Origin: an uncultured Aquimarina sp.
Lineage (GTDB): Bacteria; Bacteroidota; Bacteroidia; Flavobacteriales; Flavobacteriaceae
Length of the DNA: 64,000 nt
Reading direction: 5' to 3'
Assembly: GCA_947498595.1 (NCBI GenBank)
Contig: CANMKX010000004.1
Span: 124,001-188,000, forward strand
Below, piece by piece: positions 55,381-63,935 of this stretch (within the stretch, counting starts at the first letter, position 1; each line of letters begins with the position of its first letter). The notes beneath the pieces are model-generated. The model saw only the letters and a program-made list of their open reading frames with translations, was not told the origin of the DNA and did no database searches. The position numbers and the translations under genes were made by a program.

Positions 55381-56271
55381 ATGGAAATCTTACAAAAAAA
55401 TAACGCTGAAAGAATTATACAAGAGACTAAAGTTGAAGATGGTTTTTGTATTTTAAAAATTCAAAATGAATCTAATGAGACACAACATGTTATCAGAGAA
55501 ATAGACAGTAGTTTTATACAATTTCACTTTGGGTTAAAAGGAGAAACTGTTTTTAATTTTAACAATGGAAGTTATACGATTAACTTACCCGAAGAAAGTT
55601 CACTTCTTTTATACAACCCTCAACGTGATTTACCCATGAACATAGAAATGACTCCTAATTCATGGTTAATCTCTATGTTAATTTCTATAAAAAAGTTTCA
55701 TTCTTTATTTTCTTCTGAAGCTAGTTACATTCCATTTTTAGGAGATGGAAATCGCGATAAAAAATATTATAGTGATGGTAAAATATCACCTTCAATGGCT
55801 GTTGTTCTAAATCAATTAATGAATTACAACCTCCACAATTCTATAAAGCCTTTATATTTTAAAGGAAAAGCTTATGAACTTCTAAGCTTATATTTTAATA
55901 GACCCGAAGATGCTGATATAGAACAATGTCCTTTTCTTGTTGATGAAGAAAATGTTTTAAAAATCAGAAAAGCTAAAGATATTATCATTGCTAGAATGGC
56001 TGAACCTCCTACTCTACAAGAATTATCAAATGAGATTGCATTACCTCTAAAGAAACTAAAAGAAGGTTTTAAGCAAATCTATGGAGACCCTGTTTATACT
56101 TTTTTATTTGATTATAAAATGGAAGTTGCACGTCAACTACTTGCAAAAGGTTCTTTTAATGTAAATGAAGTAGGCCTAAAGGTAGGATATAGCACTGCAA
56201 GTCACTTCATTGCAGCTTTCAAAAAGAAATACGGAACAACCCCAAAGAAATATATCATGGGGCTTAAGTAA
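55381..56271 (+). CDS. AraC-family regulator next to hemA
   Basis: 296 residues. The N-terminal region (about 1-170) is a beta-rich ligand or sensing module without a named family that I recognise. The C-terminal part has two helix-turn-helices (TLQELSNEIALPLKKLKEGF, then VNEVGLKVGYSTASHFIAAF) and ends KKKYGTTPKKYI. It resembles the PchR-type group. Its second repeat copy is inside its own codons 6-12. The likely targets are hemA and itself. The signal sensed (haem, iron or a precursor) is inferred from position only. Confidence 0.87.
   Translation: MEILQKNNAERIIQETKVEDGFCILKIQNESNETQHVIREIDSSFIQFHFGLKGETVFNFNNGSYTINLPEESSLLLYNPQRDLPMNIEMTPNSWLISMLISIKKFHSLFSSEASYIPFLGDGNRDKKYYSDGKISPSMAVVLNQLMNYNLHNSIKPLYFKGKAYELLSLYFNRPEDADIEQCPFLVDEENVLKIRKAKDIIIARMAEPPTLQELSNEIALPLKKLKEGFKQIYGDPVYTFLFDYKMEVARQLLAKGSFNVNEVGLKVGYSTASHFIAAFKKKYGTTPKKYIMGLK
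55396..55416 (+). repeat. 21-bp direct repeat, copy 2, inside AraC gene
   Basis: Exact repeat of 55228-55248. It lies at codons 6-12 of the AraC gene, so it would serve as an internal operator for autoregulation. Confidence 0.8.
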
Positions 56272-56415
56272 TATCAAACGAACATCAAAATGATCGATTA
56301 AACTCGTTTCTATTTCTAAATAAAAGAATGCCATAATCATGCTTATATTATTCTATCTAAAGAAAATATAACTCAAATTTATAAGCAATCATTTTAAAAC
56401 TTGTTTGGCACAAGT

Positions 56416-56580
56416 CTAACTTATTTCTTTGCCTTGTTGTAAAGAGATTATTGCATCGTACATTCCTCTAGTTTTCTCTTCTAGTGTATCCTCTTCTATA
56501 GAAGCAAAATCTAAACTTTGGATTAATTCTATAAAAAAAGGTAATTTATGTTCTTCAACATCAACTGTAATTCGTTTCAT
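56416..56580 (-). CDS. Small protein resembling a Bacteroidota antitoxin
   Basis: 54 residues, starting at the ATG at 56578-56580 and ending with TAG at 56416-56418. The sequence begins MKRITVDVEEHKLPFFIELI and continues with an acidic segment DFASIEEDTLEE. The N-terminal beta strand followed by FFIELIQSL fits small antitoxins that accompany RelE/ParE-type toxins in this phylum. No toxin gene lies downstream (the 144 bp to the convergent AraC stop contains only an 11-codon frame), so it would be an orphan. The antitoxin call is a pattern judgement. Confidence 0.55.
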   Translation of the reverse strand: MKRITVDVEEHKLPFFIELIQSLDFASIEEDTLEEKTRGMYDAIISLQQGKEIS

Positions 56581-56718
56581 CTTGTTTGCTTTTATTTTTT
56601 CTCTTTATAAAAATATTAGTTTTTATTGTTAATTCTTAAGAATATCGCTTTTTTACTTAGTTAAAATTCAGTTAAACCAATATCAATCATAAAAAACATA
56701 AGAATTGTTTATAAAAAC

Positions 56719-56757
56719 AAAAGAGTGCTTAATTGAAATAATTAAACACTCTTTTAT
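56719..56757 (-). terminator. Terminator of the 56775-57905 unit
   Basis: AAAAGAGTG (56719-56727) pairs with CACTCTTTT (56747-56755), extended inward by TTAATT/AATTAA with one mismatch. T-runs lie on both strands. Confidence 0.7.
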
Positions 56758-56774
56758 TATATTCTTTAAAAAAA

Positions 56775-57179
56775 TTATTTAGATTCTACTCTTAAATAAT
56801 TGCTACTTCCAATCGTAAGATAATACAAATAATAAATGCCAAAACCTCCACATACAATATAAGTAAAAGCTTCTGTCCATCCGTTATTTATTGTAGTTCC
56901 AAAAATGGCTATTAAAAATAATACTATTAAACTTAAGTACATCTTCTTTGTCATCATCCATGCTACTCTTAATTCGCAATCTTGATCAATTATTTGTACG
57001 TTATAAGCTTTAGTTTTACCCCAAAAAAATGACATTCTAACACTTACATCATAATCACCCTGCTCTAAAGAAATATTTAATTCTTCGTCATCTTTAAGAA
57101 CGTATTTTTTATCATTAATAAAAACGTAATAATCGTTTATTGGACTAAAACCAGTTCTAGTTATTTTTAAATTTCTCAT
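56775..57179 (-). CDS. Uncharacterised membrane protein
   Basis: 134 residues. The N-terminal half is a beta-rich domain (KITRTGFSPINDYYVFIND, ISLEQGDYDVSVRMSF), ending before a pair of membrane helices (about 80-97 and 103-124). This looks like a small folded domain tethered by two helices. No family is recognised. It follows the lipoprotein gene by 18 bp and is probably co-transcribed. Confidence 0.65.
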   Translation of the reverse strand: MRNLKITRTGFSPINDYYVFINDKKYVLKDDEELNISLEQGDYDVSVRMSFFWGKTKAYNVQIIDQDCELRVAWMMTKKMYLSLIVLFLIAIFGTTINNGWTEAFTYIVCGGFGIYYLYYLTIGSSNYLRVESK

Positions 57180-57197
57180 TATACTACTTTTTTAGCT

Positions 57198-57905
57198 TCA
57201 TTCAACACACGAAGCATCAGTAATTAAAGACGATATTGCTCCACCTATAATAGATAAAGGACCACTAGCTACAAGTATTAAAGAAGTACCTGCATCTGCA
57301 ATAATAGTTCTCTGACTACATACCCCTTTATAAGATCTACTTTTTTCTCCAAACCATAAATCATTAGATCCTATTAAAACAGATTTAAAAACATCCTTAT
57401 TATCACTCTCAACATCCATCTGATCTAACTTATTCAATATAGTTTCAAAATCATAATTACGATCTAATGATTCATTTACTAAACTAATAAGTTCAGGTTC
57501 TAATCTAGTTTCAAAACGTTTTTGAGTAGTCATTTGTTGCCAATGTACTTCAAAATCATAATCTCGACCTTTTTCAAAGGAAGAAAAACTACTTTTTAAG
57601 ACTTCTAAATCAATTTCCGCGAACAGTTTAGGATATTTTTCTTGAATTGCTAATGTCATATCATTAATAAGTACTAATACATCTTGATTTAAAATATCTG
57701 TAGCCTCACTTTTTTTGCCTGATTTTTTCTTATAATAATCGTAATAACTTTTTAAAGCTTCATTATGATAAAAACCATATTCTTTTGCTATAATTTGATT
57801 TGTACTTTCTAATAATAGAATCTCTTCTTCTGTTTTACAAGATTGAATAAAAAATGTCGTTATTAAAATTCCTATTAAGGCTATTTTCAATCTATATTTA
57901 TTCAT
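57198..57905 (-). CDS. Uncharacterised lipoprotein with hydrophobic C-terminus
   Basis: 235 residues from the ATG at 57905. The longer frame to 58067 would add 54 residues dense in Cys/Phe, encoded by an A/C-only tract, and is rejected. The lipobox ends FFIQSC. The middle is helical and charged. The C-terminal 45 residues are hydrophobic and glycine-rich (AGTSLILVASGPLSIIGGAI) with cysteines at both ends (GVCSQ and DASCVE). No family is recognised. It has a TATTTTTG element 26 bp upstream. Confidence 0.6.
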   Translation of the reverse strand: MNKYRLKIALIGILITTFFIQSCKTEEEILLLESTNQIIAKEYGFYHNEALKSYYDYYKKKSGKKSEATDILNQDVLVLINDMTLAIQEKYPKLFAEIDLEVLKSSFSSFEKGRDYDFEVHWQQMTTQKRFETRLEPELISLVNESLDRNYDFETILNKLDQMDVESDNKDVFKSVLIGSNDLWFGEKSRSYKGVCSQRTIIADAGTSLILVASGPLSIIGGAISSLITDASCVE

Positions 57906-57909
57906 CTTA

Positions 57910-58100
57910 TTCTTTTTAGCATTTCTTAAAACAAAAATAAAAAAACAAAAACAAAACTGTTTACTCAAAACAATCAAAAACATTACGCAAAAGCCACAAT
58001 AACACGAGCAAAAAACATCACAAGTCACTACACAAAAACTATTTACATACCAACAAAAGGCTAACAAAAAAAAATCTTATCCTATAAAAAAAATATAAAC
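57910..58100. other. Strand-asymmetric A/C-rich tract
   Basis: On the plus strand this stretch is nearly free of G, made of A and C with some T. It covers the promoter and leader region of the lipoprotein gene. No RNA structure is recognised. Confidence 0.5.
57932..57939 (-). promoter_or_regulatory. Candidate -7 element
   Basis: The minus strand reads TATTTTTG 26 bp before the ATG at 57905, which supports that start over the longer frame. Confidence 0.4.
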
Positions 58101-58179
58101 ACTTTTATTTACAACATACATCATAGACTAATTACATACTATTATTTACAACTCTTATTATTATAGCTAACACTTAATT

Positions 58180-58199
58180 TATATTTGTTTGTATTTTTG
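58180..58199 (+). promoter_or_regulatory. Candidate -7 elements for hemH
   Basis: TATATTTG (58180-58187) and TATTTTTG (58192-58199) both match TAnnTTTG. Neither has a clear -33 TTTG. The ATG at 58220 follows 20 bp after the second. Confidence 0.35.
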
Positions 58200-58219
58200 T
58201 ATTCTAAAAACAACTGAGC

Positions 58220-59254
58220 ATGGGTAAAGGAGTACTCCTTGTTAATTTAGGATCACCAGATAGTACAGATCCAAAAGACGTAAAAAAATATTTAGGTGAG
58301 TTTTTAATGGACCCTCGTGTAATCGATGTTCCATTGTGGGCTCGTACACTACTAGTTAAAGGTATTATTTTAAATACGCGACCAAAAAAATCTGCTACTG
58401 CTTATAAAAAGATATGGTGGGAAGAAGGTTCTCCATTAATTGTTTTATCTGAACGATTACAGCAAAAAGTTGCTAATCAAACCCAAATTCCTATAGCATT
58501 AGCAATGCGTTATGGAGCTATGAATATTCAAAAAGGGTTACAAGAGCTACATGAGAAAGGCATTGATGAGGTTTTAATCATTCCATTATATCCTCAATTT
58601 GCAATGGCAACAACAGAAACTATTTTAGTCTTAGCTGAAAAATTAAGAAAAGAGCATTTCCCTCATATGAAATTTTCTGATCTTCCTGCTTTTTTCAATC
58701 AAGATGCATATATAGATGTTTTATCAAATAGCATTGCAGAGAAATTAAAAGACCTAGATTACGAACATCTTTTATTCTCATATCATGGTGTTCCTGAAAG
58801 ACATATTAGAAAAAGTGATATCACAAAATCTCATTGTCAAATAGATGGTTCTTGTTGCAAAACTGCATCTGATGCACATCAATTTTGTTACCGTCATCAA
58901 TGTTACGAAACTACTAGGCTCGTTGCAGAAAAATTAAATCTAAAAGAAGATCATTACTCTACATCCTTTCAATCTCGTTTAGGTTTTGATCCGTGGTTAC
59001 AACCATATACAGATCGTACCATCGAAAGATTGGGAAAAAATGGCACCAAAAAAATGGCCATAGTAACACCTGCTTTTGTTTCGGATTGTCTTGAAACATT
59101 AGAAGAGATAGCAATGGAAGGTGAAGAAATTTTCCATGAAGTTGGCGGAAAAGAATTTACTACAATTCCTTGTATTAACGATAGAGATGATTGGGTAGAA
59201 GTACTTTCAACATGGGTTAACGATTGGGAAACCACTAATAAGATACCTCAATAA
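58220..59254 (+). CDS. hemH: Ferrochelatase
   Basis: 344 residues. It inserts Fe2+ into protoporphyrin IX. The conserved metal-binding histidine is His189 in SYHGVPERHI, and the SFQSRLGFDPWLQPYT and PAFVSDCLETLEEI blocks are typical. A cysteine-rich insert follows: Cys206, Cys212, Cys213, Cys223 and Cys228. Some bacterial ferrochelatases carry a [2Fe-2S] cluster on internal cysteines; whether this one does is inference. The stop overlaps the MATE start (TAATG). Confidence 0.95.
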   Translation: MGKGVLLVNLGSPDSTDPKDVKKYLGEFLMDPRVIDVPLWARTLLVKGIILNTRPKKSATAYKKIWWEEGSPLIVLSERLQQKVANQTQIPIALAMRYGAMNIQKGLQELHEKGIDEVLIIPLYPQFAMATTETILVLAEKLRKEHFPHMKFSDLPAFFNQDAYIDVLSNSIAEKLKDLDYEHLLFSYHGVPERHIRKSDITKSHCQIDGSCCKTASDAHQFCYRHQCYETTRLVAEKLNLKEDHYSTSFQSRLGFDPWLQPYTDRTIERLGKNGTKKMAIVTPAFVSDCLETLEEIAMEGEEIFHEVGGKEFTTIPCINDRDDWVEVLSTWVNDWETTNKIPQ

Positions 59255-60651
59255 TGTCTAGTCCAAAAGCAGCCGCTTTAGGTACAGAATCTATTGGTAA
59301 ACTTTTGATAAAACAGGCTGTTCCTGCCTCAATAGGAATTCTTGTGATGTCATTAAATATTCTTATCGATTCCATTTTTGTTGGAAAATGGATTGGTTCG
59401 ATAGCTATTGCTGCTATCAATATTGTATTGCCTGTATCATTTTTTATTGCTGCTTTAGGGATGTCAATAGGTATTGGGGGTTCTAGTATTATTTCAAGAG
59501 CATTAGGTGCTAACGAAAAAGGAAAAGCCTTAATTGCTTTTGGAAATCAAATTACTCTAACACTCTTTTGCACCATTAGTCTTGCTATTATAGGACTTCT
59601 TTTTGTAGACGATATTATCCCTAAGTTTGGAGGAAGAGGTGCAATTTTTGATCCTGCAAAAACATATTATACTATTATATTATACGGTGTTCCTATTTTA
59701 GCTTTTGCTATGATGGGAAACACTGTTATTAGAGCTGAAGGTAAACCTAAGTTTGCCATGACTGCTATGATTATTCCTACGGTTGGTAACCTTGTAATGG
59801 ATTATATCTTTATTTTAAAAATGGATATGGGAATGCAAGGTGCCGCATGGGCTACAACAGGTTCATACATTCTTTGTTTCAGTTATATTCTTTGGTTTTT
59901 TCTCTCTAAAAATTCTGAACTCAAAATACAATTATCTCATCTAAAACTAAGAAAAGAAATTGTTTCCGAAATAGCTTCTCTTGGTGGAGTAACTCTTGCT
60001 AGACAAGCAGTCGTTAGCATTACGTATTTATTAATGAATAACATTCTTTTTAATATAGGAGCCGAAGCTCTAGTTGCTATTTATGCTATTATCAGCCGTA
60101 TGCTAATGTTTGCTTTATTTCCTGTTTTTGGTGTTACTCAAGGTTTTCTTCCGATAGCTAGTTATAATTATGGAGCAAAACAGTATCAACGTGTTATAAC
60201 TACGATTAATACAGCTATTAAGTATGCAGCTTTAGTCGCTACTGTTATTTTTATTTTTTTGATGATCTTTCCTTCAGAAATGATTCTTTTATTTATCAAA
60301 AATAGCACTGATTTATCTCCAGAAGAATTAAAAGTCAACACATATGTAGTAACACATGCTCCTGCTGCAATGCGCTGGGTCTTTTTAGCCACACCAATCA
60401 TAGCTTTATAGTTAATAGGTGCTGCATATTTTCAAGCTGTCGGCAAAGCTATTCCTGCATTAATATTAACGCTTTCTAGACAAGGTTTTTTCTTTATTCC
60501 ATTGATATTAATTCTTCCTCAATACTATGGAGCACTAGGGGTATGGATTGCATTTCCTATTTCTGATGTACTATCAACTATTGTTACTGCATATTTTTTA
60601 AACAGAGAGATCAAGTTAAAATTACGTAAAAATCTTTCTGAATACATTTAA
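59254..60651 (+). pseudogene. MATE-family efflux transporter, interrupted by an in-frame amber codon
   Basis: The frame is open for 385 codons up to TAG at 60409-60411, and the same frame continues for 79 further codons to TAA at 60649-60651. The total is about 465 codons, the usual MATE length. Two-repeat MATE architecture is visible (SLNILIDSIFVGKWIGSIA, ASYNYGAKQYQRV). After the stop, reading continues LIGAAYFQAVGKAIPALIL, which in homologues follows a glutamine, so CAG to TAG is the simplest explanation. The truncated protein lacks about the last two helices. It overlaps the hemH stop by one base. Confidence 0.85.
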
Positions 60652-60721
60652 TTTGTTGATTTTAGTATGCAATCATCTCATTTTTACAGAAATGAATGAT
60701 TTAAACTAAAAATCAACTCAC

Positions 60722-63700
60722 ATGCAATCTTTTTATTCAAAGCTTATCGCAATGCTTTTCCTCTTTACGATAAGTATTACATCTGTACATGCACAACACA
60801 ACGATTCAAAATTATACGATGCATTAGAATATCGTTTAATTGGCCCTTTTAGAGGTGGTCGTAGCGCTGCTGTAACTGGAGTTCCTGGAAAACCTAACCT
60901 ATTCTATTTTGGCGCCACAGGAGGAGGAATTTGGAAAACTACTGATGGAGGGCGTACTTGGGGGAATATATCTGATGGCTTTTTTGGTGGTTCTATAGGA
61001 GCTATAAACATTTCAAAAAGTGATCCTAACGTAATTTATGTTGGTGGTGGAGAAAAAACACTTAGAGGTAATGTGTCTTCAGGATATGGAGTTTGGAAAA
61101 GTGTAGATGCTGGTAAAACATGGGTAGCTTCAGGTTTACCTAAGAGTAGACATATACCAAGAGTTTCTATACACCCAACCAACCCTGATATTGTGTACGC
61201 TGCTGTATTAGGAAATATATACAAACCTACTCAAGAAAGAGGAGTTTATAAGAGTATTGATGGGGGTAAAAATTGGACTAAAGTTTTATTTGCAAATGAA
61301 AATGCTGGAGCAATTGATTTAATTCTAGACCCTAATAACCCAAGAATCATATATGCCTCTACTTGGAATGCTAGACGTACTCCATATAGTTTAAGTTCTG
61401 GTGGTGAGGGTTCTGCTTTATGGAAAAGTACAGATAGTGGAAAAACATGGAAAGAAATTTCTAAAAATAAGGGCTTTGCGAAAGATACTTTAGGAATTAT
61501 AGGAGTAACTGTCTCTCCTGCTAACAGTAATCGTATTTGGGCTATTGTAGAAAATAAAGAAAAAGGTGGTGTTTATCGCAGTGATGATGGTGGTGAATCA
61601 TGGAACTTACTTAATAGCGACCGAAGTTTACGCCAACGTGCTTGGTATTACAGCAGAATATATGCCGATCCAAAGGATAAAGACATCGTATATGTAGTTA
61701 ATGTTTCGTATCATAAAAGTAAAGATGGCGGAAAAAACTTTACTGCTGCTAGAGCACCTCATGGAGATCACCACGATTTATGGATTGCTCCAGAAAACCC
61801 ACAACGTATGATTATGGGAGATGATGGTGGTGCGCAAATCACTTATGATGGCGGACAAACATGGAGTACATATCACAATCAACCAACGTCTCAATTCTAT
61901 AGAGTAACAACGGATAATCATTTTCCATATCGTATTTATGCAGCACAACAAGATAATTCAACTATCCGAATTAATCATAGGAGTACTGGTTTTTCTATTT
62001 CTGAAAATGATTGGCAATCAACTGCAGGTGGAGAATCTGCTCACATTGCTGTTGATCCTAAAGATAATGATATTGTTTATGGTGGTAGTTACGATGGTTT
62101 TTTAACTCGAGTAAATCATAGAACAGAAACAGTTCGCTCCATTAGTGTATGGCCTGATAATCCTATGGGACATGGCGCAGAAGATATGAAATATCGTTTT
62201 CAATGGAATTTCCCAATTTTATTCTCTAAGCACAACCCTAAACGTTTATATACTTTTTCAAATCATGTTCATGTTACAGAAAATGAAGGTCAAAATTGGG
62301 ATGTTATTAGCCCAGATTTAACTCGTAATGACAGTACTAAACTTAAATCCTCTGGAGGCCCTATTACTCAAGACAATACTTCTGTTGAATATTACGGAAC
62401 TATCTTTGCAGCAGCAGAAAGTCCTTTACAAGAAGGCGTATTATGGACAGGTAGTGATGATGGACTATTGCATATAAGTAAAGATGGTGGTAAAAATTGG
62501 AAGAACGTTACTCCAAAAGGAATCCCAGAATGGGTACTATTTAATAGCATAGAACCTAGTTCATTTGATGCAGGAACTTGTTATGTAGCTGGTACACGCT
62601 ATAAACTAGGAGATTTCACTCCTTATCTCTACAAGACAACTGATTACGGAGCTTCTTGGACAAAAATCACAAATGGTATTCAAAACGAACATTTTACACG
62701 TGTACTACGCCACGATCCTAAACAAAAAGGGTTATTGTATGCAGGTACAGAAACAGGGATGTATATTTCTTTTAATGACGGAAAAAACTGGGAATCATTT
62801 CAGTTAAATTTACCTATAGTTCCTATTACAGATTTAACAATTAAGAATAATAATTTAATTGTAGCGACACAAGGAAGAAGTTTATGGATCATCGACGATC
62901 TTACAGTTTTACATCAATTGAATACAATTCAAAAAAACAACAATCCTGTTTTATTTAAACCTAAAGATACTTACCGCATGCGTGGCGGTGCTCGTAAAGG
63001 ATCTAAAACCGAAGGAACAAACCATCCATCTGGTGTCATGACTTATTTTTATTTAAAAGAATATGATAAAAAGAAAGATACCATTTCTTTGACTTACTTT
63101 AATTCAGAAAATGATACTATTAAGTCTTTCAGTAACAAAGCAAAAGAGGAAAAAGACAAATTAAAGAACCTTAAAAAAGGAAGCAATCAATTTAATTGGA
63201 ATATGAGAGGCGATGGTGCCGAACGTTTAAAAGGAATGATATTATGGTGGGCAAACCTTAGTGGTCCAAAAGTGGTTCCTGGAAATTACAAAGTACATCT
63301 AAATGTTAATGGATCAGAAGTTTCTCAACCTATCACTATTATTGCCGATCCAAGAGCTGAATCTACTCTTCAGCAAATGCAATCACAATTCGATTTTATC
63401 ACTAGCGTAAATGAAACTGTCGATAAAGCACATAAATCCATTAAAAAAATTCGCAAAATCAACACACAACTTAAATCATTTGTAAAGCAATACAAAAACA
63501 ATTCTGCTACCGAAGAACTTGTCAAAAAAGCAACAGATTTGCAGAAGCAATTAAGTGAAGTTGAAAAAGCATTGTATCAGACTAAAAACCGAAGTGGACA
63601 AGACCCTTTAAATTTCCCTATACGATTGACCAATAAACTTGGCCATCTAAACTCGTTAGTTGGTATGGGAGATTTCGGTCCAACTGCACAAGATATTGCT

Positions 63701-63832
63701 GTAAAAAACGAATTAACTCAAAAAATAAACAAACAACTAAATACTTTTGACAAACTCATTTCAGAAGAAATTAAAAGTTTCAACACTCAATTCAATGCGT
63801 TACAATTAAACTATTTATCGATTAAAGAATAA
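60722..63832 (+). CDS. Secreted Asp-box (VPS10/sortilin-like) beta-propeller protein
   Basis: 1036 residues. A signal peptide (about 1-24, ending VHAQ) is followed by repeated BNR/Asp-box motifs (TTDGGRTW, SVDAGKTW, SIDGGKNW, STDSGKTW, SKDGGKNW), making one or two large propellers across residues about 35-740. The C-terminal 250 residues are basic, with coiled-coil-like helices (IRKINTQLKSFVKQYKN). Databases often call such proteins glycosyl hydrolases, but the catalytic residues of that group cannot be verified here. No T9SS tail is evident. It starts 70 bp after the MATE remnant and may be co-transcribed. Confidence 0.8.
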   Translation: MQSFYSKLIAMLFLFTISITSVHAQHNDSKLYDALEYRLIGPFRGGRSAAVTGVPGKPNLFYFGATGGGIWKTTDGGRTWGNISDGFFGGSIGAINISKSDPNVIYVGGGEKTLRGNVSSGYGVWKSVDAGKTWVASGLPKSRHIPRVSIHPTNPDIVYAAVLGNIYKPTQERGVYKSIDGGKNWTKVLFANENAGAIDLILDPNNPRIIYASTWNARRTPYSLSSGGEGSALWKSTDSGKTWKEISKNKGFAKDTLGIIGVTVSPANSNRIWAIVENKEKGGVYRSDDGGESWNLLNSDRSLRQRAWYYSRIYADPKDKDIVYVVNVSYHKSKDGGKNFTAARAPHGDHHDLWIAPENPQRMIMGDDGGAQITYDGGQTWSTYHNQPTSQFYRVTTDNHFPYRIYAAQQDNSTIRINHRSTGFSISENDWQSTAGGESAHIAVDPKDNDIVYGGSYDGFLTRVNHRTETVRSISVWPDNPMGHGAEDMKYRFQWNFPILFSKHNPKRLYTFSNHVHVTENEGQNWDVISPDLTRNDSTKLKSSGGPITQDNTSVEYYGTIFAAAESPLQEGVLWTGSDDGLLHISKDGGKNWKNVTPKGIPEWVLFNSIEPSSFDAGTCYVAGTRYKLGDFTPYLYKTTDYGASWTKITNGIQNEHFTRVLRHDPKQKGLLYAGTETGMYISFNDGKNWESFQLNLPIVPITDLTIKNNNLIVATQGRSLWIIDDLTVLHQLNTIQKNNNPVLFKPKDTYRMRGGARKGSKTEGTNHPSGVMTYFYLKEYDKKKDTISLTYFNSENDTIKSFSNKAKEEKDKLKNLKKGSNQFNWNMRGDGAERLKGMILWWANLSGPKVVPGNYKVHLNVNGSEVSQPITIIADPRAESTLQQMQSQFDFITSVNETVDKAHKSIKKIRKINTQLKSFVKQYKNNSATEELVKKATDLQKQLSEVEKALYQTKNRSGQDPLNFPIRLTNKLGHLNSLVGMGDFGPTAQDIAVKNELTQKINKQLNTFDKLISEEIKSFNTQFNALQLNYLSIKE

Positions 63833-63870
63833 TAAAACAAATATGCAATAGCATTAAATATTATTCTACA

Positions 63871-63920
63871 AAAAAGAGGTTGAATTCTAAGTTACATCTT
63901 AAAGAATTCAACCTCTTTTT
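63871..63920. terminator. Bidirectional terminator
   Basis: A perfect 18-bp stem (63871-63888 with 63903-63920) around a 14-nt loop, flanked by A/T runs, between convergent genes. Confidence 0.8.
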
Positions 63921-63935
63921 ATATCGTGTCTTAAT

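Noticed and set aside
56429..56632. A plus-strand open frame of 67 codons
   Set aside because: It is antisense to the 54-residue minus-strand gene, which has better protein character.
57906..58067. A 54-residue Cys- and Phe-rich extension of the lipoprotein
   Set aside because: The lipoprotein signal starts at the ATG at 57905, a -7 element lies inside the extension, and the extension's makeup follows from the A/C-rich tract.
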